Of a stretch of 64,000 nt of DNA, positions 61,012-64,000 are shown piece after piece. The stretch lies in the NCBI GenBank assembly GCA_964495385.1, contig CAZBVO010000004.1, positions 23,428 through 87,427 of the forward strand. The letters are read 5' to 3'. Source of the stretch: CAG-1138 sp964495385 (GTDB lineage: Bacteria; Bacillota; Clostridia; Christensenellales; CAG-917). Made by a program: the position numbers and the translations under genes. Each line of letters starts with the position of its first letter. Position 1 is the first letter of the stretch. The notes under the pieces were generated by a model that ran no database searches, was not told the origin of the DNA, and worked only from the letters and a program-made list of their open reading frames with translations.

Positions 61012-62309
61012 TGAAGTATTCCGAATTGACACTTAACGAACTCCGTTCGTTGCAAACCGAATACGCCGAGGCTTACGAACAGGTTTTGAAAAAAAAGTTG
61101 TCCGTTGACGTTACGCGCGGCAAGCCGTGCGTCGAACAGCTTGCGCTTTCCGACGGTATGTTTTCGATGGAATGGAACGATTTCAAACTCGAAAACGGCT
61201 CGGATGCCAGAAATTACGGCGGCGCAGAGGGCATACCCGAGCTTAGGAAGCTTTTTGCAAAGGTCTATGACGTTAAGCCGCAACAGCTTATCGTTGCCGA
61301 CGGAAGCAGCCTCAATTTGATGTACGACGTTTTGCAATATGCCATGCAGTTCGGCGTTTCGGGCGGCGAGCCTTGGAACGGCAAAAACATCAAGTTTTTG
61401 TGTCCGGCACCGGGATACGACCGTCATTTTGCGATAACTCAGGCGTTCGGCGTGGAAATGATAACCGTTCCGATAACCGAAAACGGCCCGGATATGGATT
61501 TGGTTGAAATGTTGGTTGGCACCGACGACAAAATCAAGGGCATGTGGTGCGTTCCGAAATACAGCAATCCTACCGGCGTCATATACAGCGATCAGGTGGT
61601 TGACAGAATAGCCAAAATGAAAACCGCGGCGGCGGACTTTAGGGTGTTTTGGGACAACGCCTATTCCGTTCACGGTTTGTACGACAATCAGGACAAACTT
61701 AAAAACGTCATCGCGGCGGCGGAAAAAGCCGGCAACGGCGACAGAATTTATATGTTCGGCTCCACGTCCAAAATCACTTTCCCGGGCAGCGGCGTGAGTG
61801 TATTCGCTTCTTCCGAAAAGGGAGTGGAGGAATTTTTGTCGCACCGCAAATTCCAGACGATAGGCCCAAACAAAATCGTTCAGCTGGCGCATTATAAGTT
61901 CATTAAGGACGAAAAAAACCTTATGGCGATTATGCAAAAACACGCAGATATTCTTCGCCCGAAATTTGAAAAGGTTTTGCAAATTTTCGAGGAAGAATTT
62001 GCCGATTCCGACGCTTTGGAATGGTCCAAACCGAAAGGCGGCTACTTTATCAGCGCAAACACCATGCACGGTTTGGCAAAGCGAGTGGTTGAAATTGCGG
62101 CAAATGCCGGAGTTAAATTCACCGAAGCGGGCGCAACCTATCCTAAGGGGCACGACGATATGGACCGAAATATCCGCATAGCCCCGTCTTATCCGTCGGT
62201 TGAGGAATTGGAGCAGGCGATAAAGGTGTTCTGCCTCGCCGTCAAAATGGCAACCGTCGAAAAATTGATTGCCGATGCCGAGTCGACAACGGTTGTTAAA
62301 GAACTGTAA
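61011..62309 (+). CDS. class I aminotransferase, aspartate aminotransferase subgroup 1c type
   Basis: A 432-residue PLP enzyme of the MocR-like aspartate aminotransferase group (PF12897 type). Marks are VTRGKPCVEQLALSDGM (about 27), RNYGGAEGIPELRKLF (about 66), CPAPGYDRHF (about 130), YSNPTGVIYS (about 184), the PLP lysine in FGSTSKITFPGSG (about 250) and IRIAPSYPSVEEL. The family includes aspartate aminotransferases; the true substrate here is not proven. The ATG at 61011 shares one base with the der stop, with GAGGA upstream; a TTG at 61008 also opens the frame. Confidence 0.9.
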   Translation: MKYSELTLNELRSLQTEYAEAYEQVLKKKLSVDVTRGKPCVEQLALSDGMFSMEWNDFKLENGSDARNYGGAEGIPELRKLFAKVYDVKPQQLIVADGSSLNLMYDVLQYAMQFGVSGGEPWNGKNIKFLCPAPGYDRHFAITQAFGVEMITVPITENGPDMDLVEMLVGTDDKIKGMWCVPKYSNPTGVIYSDQVVDRIAKMKTAAADFRVFWDNAYSVHGLYDNQDKLKNVIAAAEKAGNGDRIYMFGSTSKITFPGSGVSVFASSEKGVEEFLSHRKFQTIGPNKIVQLAHYKFIKDEKNLMAIMQKHADILRPKFEKVLQIFEEEFADSDALEWSKPKGGYFISANTMHGLAKRVVEIAANAGVKFTEAGATYPKGHDDMDRNIRIAPSYPSVEELEQAIKVFCLAVKMATVEKLIADAESTTVVKEL

Positions 62310-62341
62310 AAACAATTATACAATAAAATAACATATTAATA

Positions 62342-62372
62342 AAAGGCGCAGCCGTCGGGCCGCGCTTTTTTT
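62342..62372 (+). terminator. terminator after the aminotransferase gene
   Basis: An imperfect stem: GGCGC-A-GCC, loop GTCG, GGC-C-GCGC, with A run before and T run after. Confidence 0.82.
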
Positions 62373-62465
62373 GTCGAAAAATTGCCGTGTGACAAGTTTT
62401 GCCGTTGCGTTCTAAAAGGCTTTGGCGGCAAATATATTATACCAAACGTCAATTTGGAGGATGAT

Positions 62466-63944
62466 ATGGATAATTTTGACATTTACCGAGATATTGCCGA
62501 CCGCACCGGCGGAGATATATACGTCGGCGTCGTGGGGCCCGTTCGCACCGGAAAGTCGACCTTTATAAAGAGGTTTATGGAAAACGTGGTTTTGGACAAC
62601 ATAACCGACATCAACGTTCGCACCCGTGCCGTTGACGAATTGCCGCAGTCGGCGGACGGACGAACAATAATGACTTCCCAACCCAAATTCGTGCCCAACG
62701 AGGCGGTGTCGGTAAGCTTCGGGGAGGGCGTTCGCGCAAACGTGCGCCTTATCGATTGCGTCGGCTATTTGACTCCCGGGGCATTGGGCAATTTGGAGGA
62801 CGGCAAGGAGCGTCTTGTCATGACGCCGTGGTCGGAGGAAGAAATGCCGTTTTCGGAGGCGGCGGAAACAGGCACGAGAAAGGTGATTTCCGAGCATAGC
62901 ACGGTTGCGGTGTTGGTTACCGCCGACAGTTCGGTTTGCGGCATCGACCGCAGCGATTACGTCGAGGCGGAGGAAAGAGTGGTTGCCGAATTGAAGGCCT
63001 TGGGCAAGCCTTTTGCGGTGCTTTTCAACACCGCCGACCCGAACAGCGACGGGGCACTTGCCGTTGCGGATTCGCTGAGGAAAAAATACGGTGCCCCCGT
63101 CGTTACGCTTGACGTGCTGAACGTCGACGAAAAGGGCATAGCACAAGTCATGAACGAGATTTTGTTGGAATTTCCGGTGCGCTCCGTTGACGTCAAAACG
63201 CCAAAATGGATGCAGGCTTTGGACAAAAACAACTGCATGATCGATTCTTTGTTCGAGCGCATAAAGCTTGGTGCGGACAACGTAAAAACCATGAAAGATG
63301 CCGACAATTTCGTTGCCGCTTTTGACGGGCTGGAAATATTGGAATCGGCGCCCGAAGTGGTTTTGGACATGGGCAAGGGCCGAATGGAAGTCGGTTTGAA
63401 AGTGAAACGGGAGGTTTTCCATCGGGTGCTGTCCGACGAGTGCGGCAAAGATATTTCGGACGATTTCAACTTGCTTTCCTACGTCAAACGGCTTAACAAA
63501 AACGAAAACGAGTACGAAAAAATCCGCTCCGCTTTGGACGACGTCAAAAAGGGCGGCTACGGCATAGTGCTGCCTCGGGCGGACGAAATGGTTTTGGAAG
63601 AACCGCAAATCGTAACCAAAGGCGGACAGTACGGCGTGCGACTGCGTGCGACGGCTCCGAGCTTGCACATCATGCAGGTTGACGTCGAAACCGAAGTCAA
63701 CCCTACCGTCGGCAGCGAACAGCAGGGCAAAGAACTTGCCGAGGAAATGCTTTCAAGTTACGAAACCGACAAAAACGCTTTGTGGAAAACAAACCTTTTC
63801 GGCAAAACGCTCGATTCGCTTGTGGGCGACGGCCTGAACAACAAGCTTTACAACATGCCGCAGGAAGCGCAACAAAAAATGCGCAAAACTCTCGGACGCA
63901 TCGTCAACGAGGGGCGCGGCGGAGTGATTTGCATATTGCTTTAA
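62466..63944 (+). CDS. spoIVA: stage IV sporulation protein A
   Basis: ATPase that polymerises on the forespore surface with SpoVM to form the base layer of the spore coat. The 492 residues equal the Bacillus protein length. It has the Walker A GPVRTGKST (about 26-34), the long middle region with DCVGYLTPGALG (about 97-108), VTADSSVCGIDRSDYVEAEER in parts, and the conserved C-terminus ending GRGGVICILL. The start at 62466 is chosen because GGAGG lies just upstream and MDNFDIYRDIA is the family N-terminus. No sigma-E type promoter could be recognised upstream. It implies an endospore-forming organism or recent descendant. Confidence 0.96.
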   Translation: MDNFDIYRDIADRTGGDIYVGVVGPVRTGKSTFIKRFMENVVLDNITDINVRTRAVDELPQSADGRTIMTSQPKFVPNEAVSVSFGEGVRANVRLIDCVGYLTPGALGNLEDGKERLVMTPWSEEEMPFSEAAETGTRKVISEHSTVAVLVTADSSVCGIDRSDYVEAEERVVAELKALGKPFAVLFNTADPNSDGALAVADSLRKKYGAPVVTLDVLNVDEKGIAQVMNEILLEFPVRSVDVKTPKWMQALDKNNCMIDSLFERIKLGADNVKTMKDADNFVAAFDGLEILESAPEVVLDMGKGRMEVGLKVKREVFHRVLSDECGKDISDDFNLLSYVKRLNKNENEYEKIRSALDDVKKGGYGIVLPRADEMVLEEPQIVTKGGQYGVRLRATAPSLHIMQVDVETEVNPTVGSEQQGKELAEEMLSSYETDKNALWKTNLFGKTLDSLVGDGLNNKLYNMPQEAQQKMRKTLGRIVNEGRGGVICILL

Positions 63945-63968
63945 AAAAACGCCTTCGGGCGTTTTTTT
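63944..63968 (+). terminator. terminator after spoIVA
   Basis: AAAACGCC, loop TTCG, GGCGTTTT and more T. The stem starts right at the stop codon. Confidence 0.92.
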
Positions 63969-64000
63969 GTTGCCGAATTGCGTTAAAATAAAAGAGTTTT

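Noticed and set aside
62310..62465. Sigma-E promoter upstream of spoIVA
   Set aside because: Looked for ATA-type -35 and CATACAAT-type -10 with 13-15 bp spacing; TATACCAA at about 62438 has no matching -35, so no promoter was called.
1..64000. CRISPR arrays, tRNA and rRNA genes, complete insertion sequences, prophage or toxin-antitoxin modules
   Set aside because: None recognised by reading both strands. The only regular repeats are inside coding sequences (20505-20730, 30094-30171). A covariance and tRNA scan would be needed to exclude small RNAs formally.

Overview
The window reads as chromosomal core sequence from a fermentative, endospore-forming, Gram-positive anaerobe of the Clostridia type, probably an uncultured lineage. 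The evidence is pta-ackA acetate formation, an L32-plsX-rnc-smc-ftsY cluster, AddAB instead of RecBCD, RNase J, a V-type ATPase operon, numerous lipoproteins, and a full-length spoIVA at the right edge. No rRNA, tRNA, CRISPR array, complete insertion sequence or prophage was seen. Consensus sigma-A promoters (TTGACA-like, 17 bp, TATAAT) and U-tailed terminators are unusually easy to read and define the transcription units.

Layout, left to right. Positions 1-8869 hold the end of pta, ackA, the DUF177/L32/plsX/rnc run, a 335-base gap with two terminators, then smc and ftsY. Positions 8870-12633 are an accessory patch. It contains one AT-rich membrane-anchored protein of unknown function, a hairpin-rich intergenic stretch, and three uncharacterised genes on the minus strand (a coiled coil, an orphan, a lipoprotein). 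addB-addA follow (12828-19627), then an acidic-repeat membrane protein and a large lipoprotein. Next come tsaC/sua5 and a YwlE-like phosphatase. The rpiB normally found close to these two in Bacillus is separated from them by a 1942-codon surface protein. rpiB is followed by a complete nine-gene V-ATPase operon (H-I-K-E-C-F-A-B-D, 30983-39483) whose K subunit keeps the known Na+ ligands. After that come a lipoprotein, a ZIP metal transporter, an intracellular GH3 glycosidase on the minus strand with a LacI-like palindrome, a PgsA-like phosphatidyltransferase with valS, a PflX-like radical SAM protein divergent from two polytopic membrane proteins, and serC-serA divergent from a sugar nucleotidyltransferase.

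The right end carries an RNase J operon with the tRNA wobble-uridine pair trmR and a U32 peptidase-like protein (TrhP), then a diverged MGDG-synthase-like glycosyltransferase, a Dabb protein, a DUF512 radical SAM protein, der, an AspC-like class I aminotransferase, and spoIVA.

Functionally the window mixes housekeeping (acetate and phospholipid synthesis, chromosome segregation, double-strand break repair, translation, RNA decay) with cell-surface proteins of unknown role. The most interesting unexplained parts are the accessory patch 8978-12633, the very large GLUG/MBG-type surface protein with a Pro/Gln-rich cytoplasmic tail, two genes whose promoters sit so close to the start codon that their mRNAs should be leaderless, and several perfect palindromes at promoters. 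No clearly new defence or mobile system was found.
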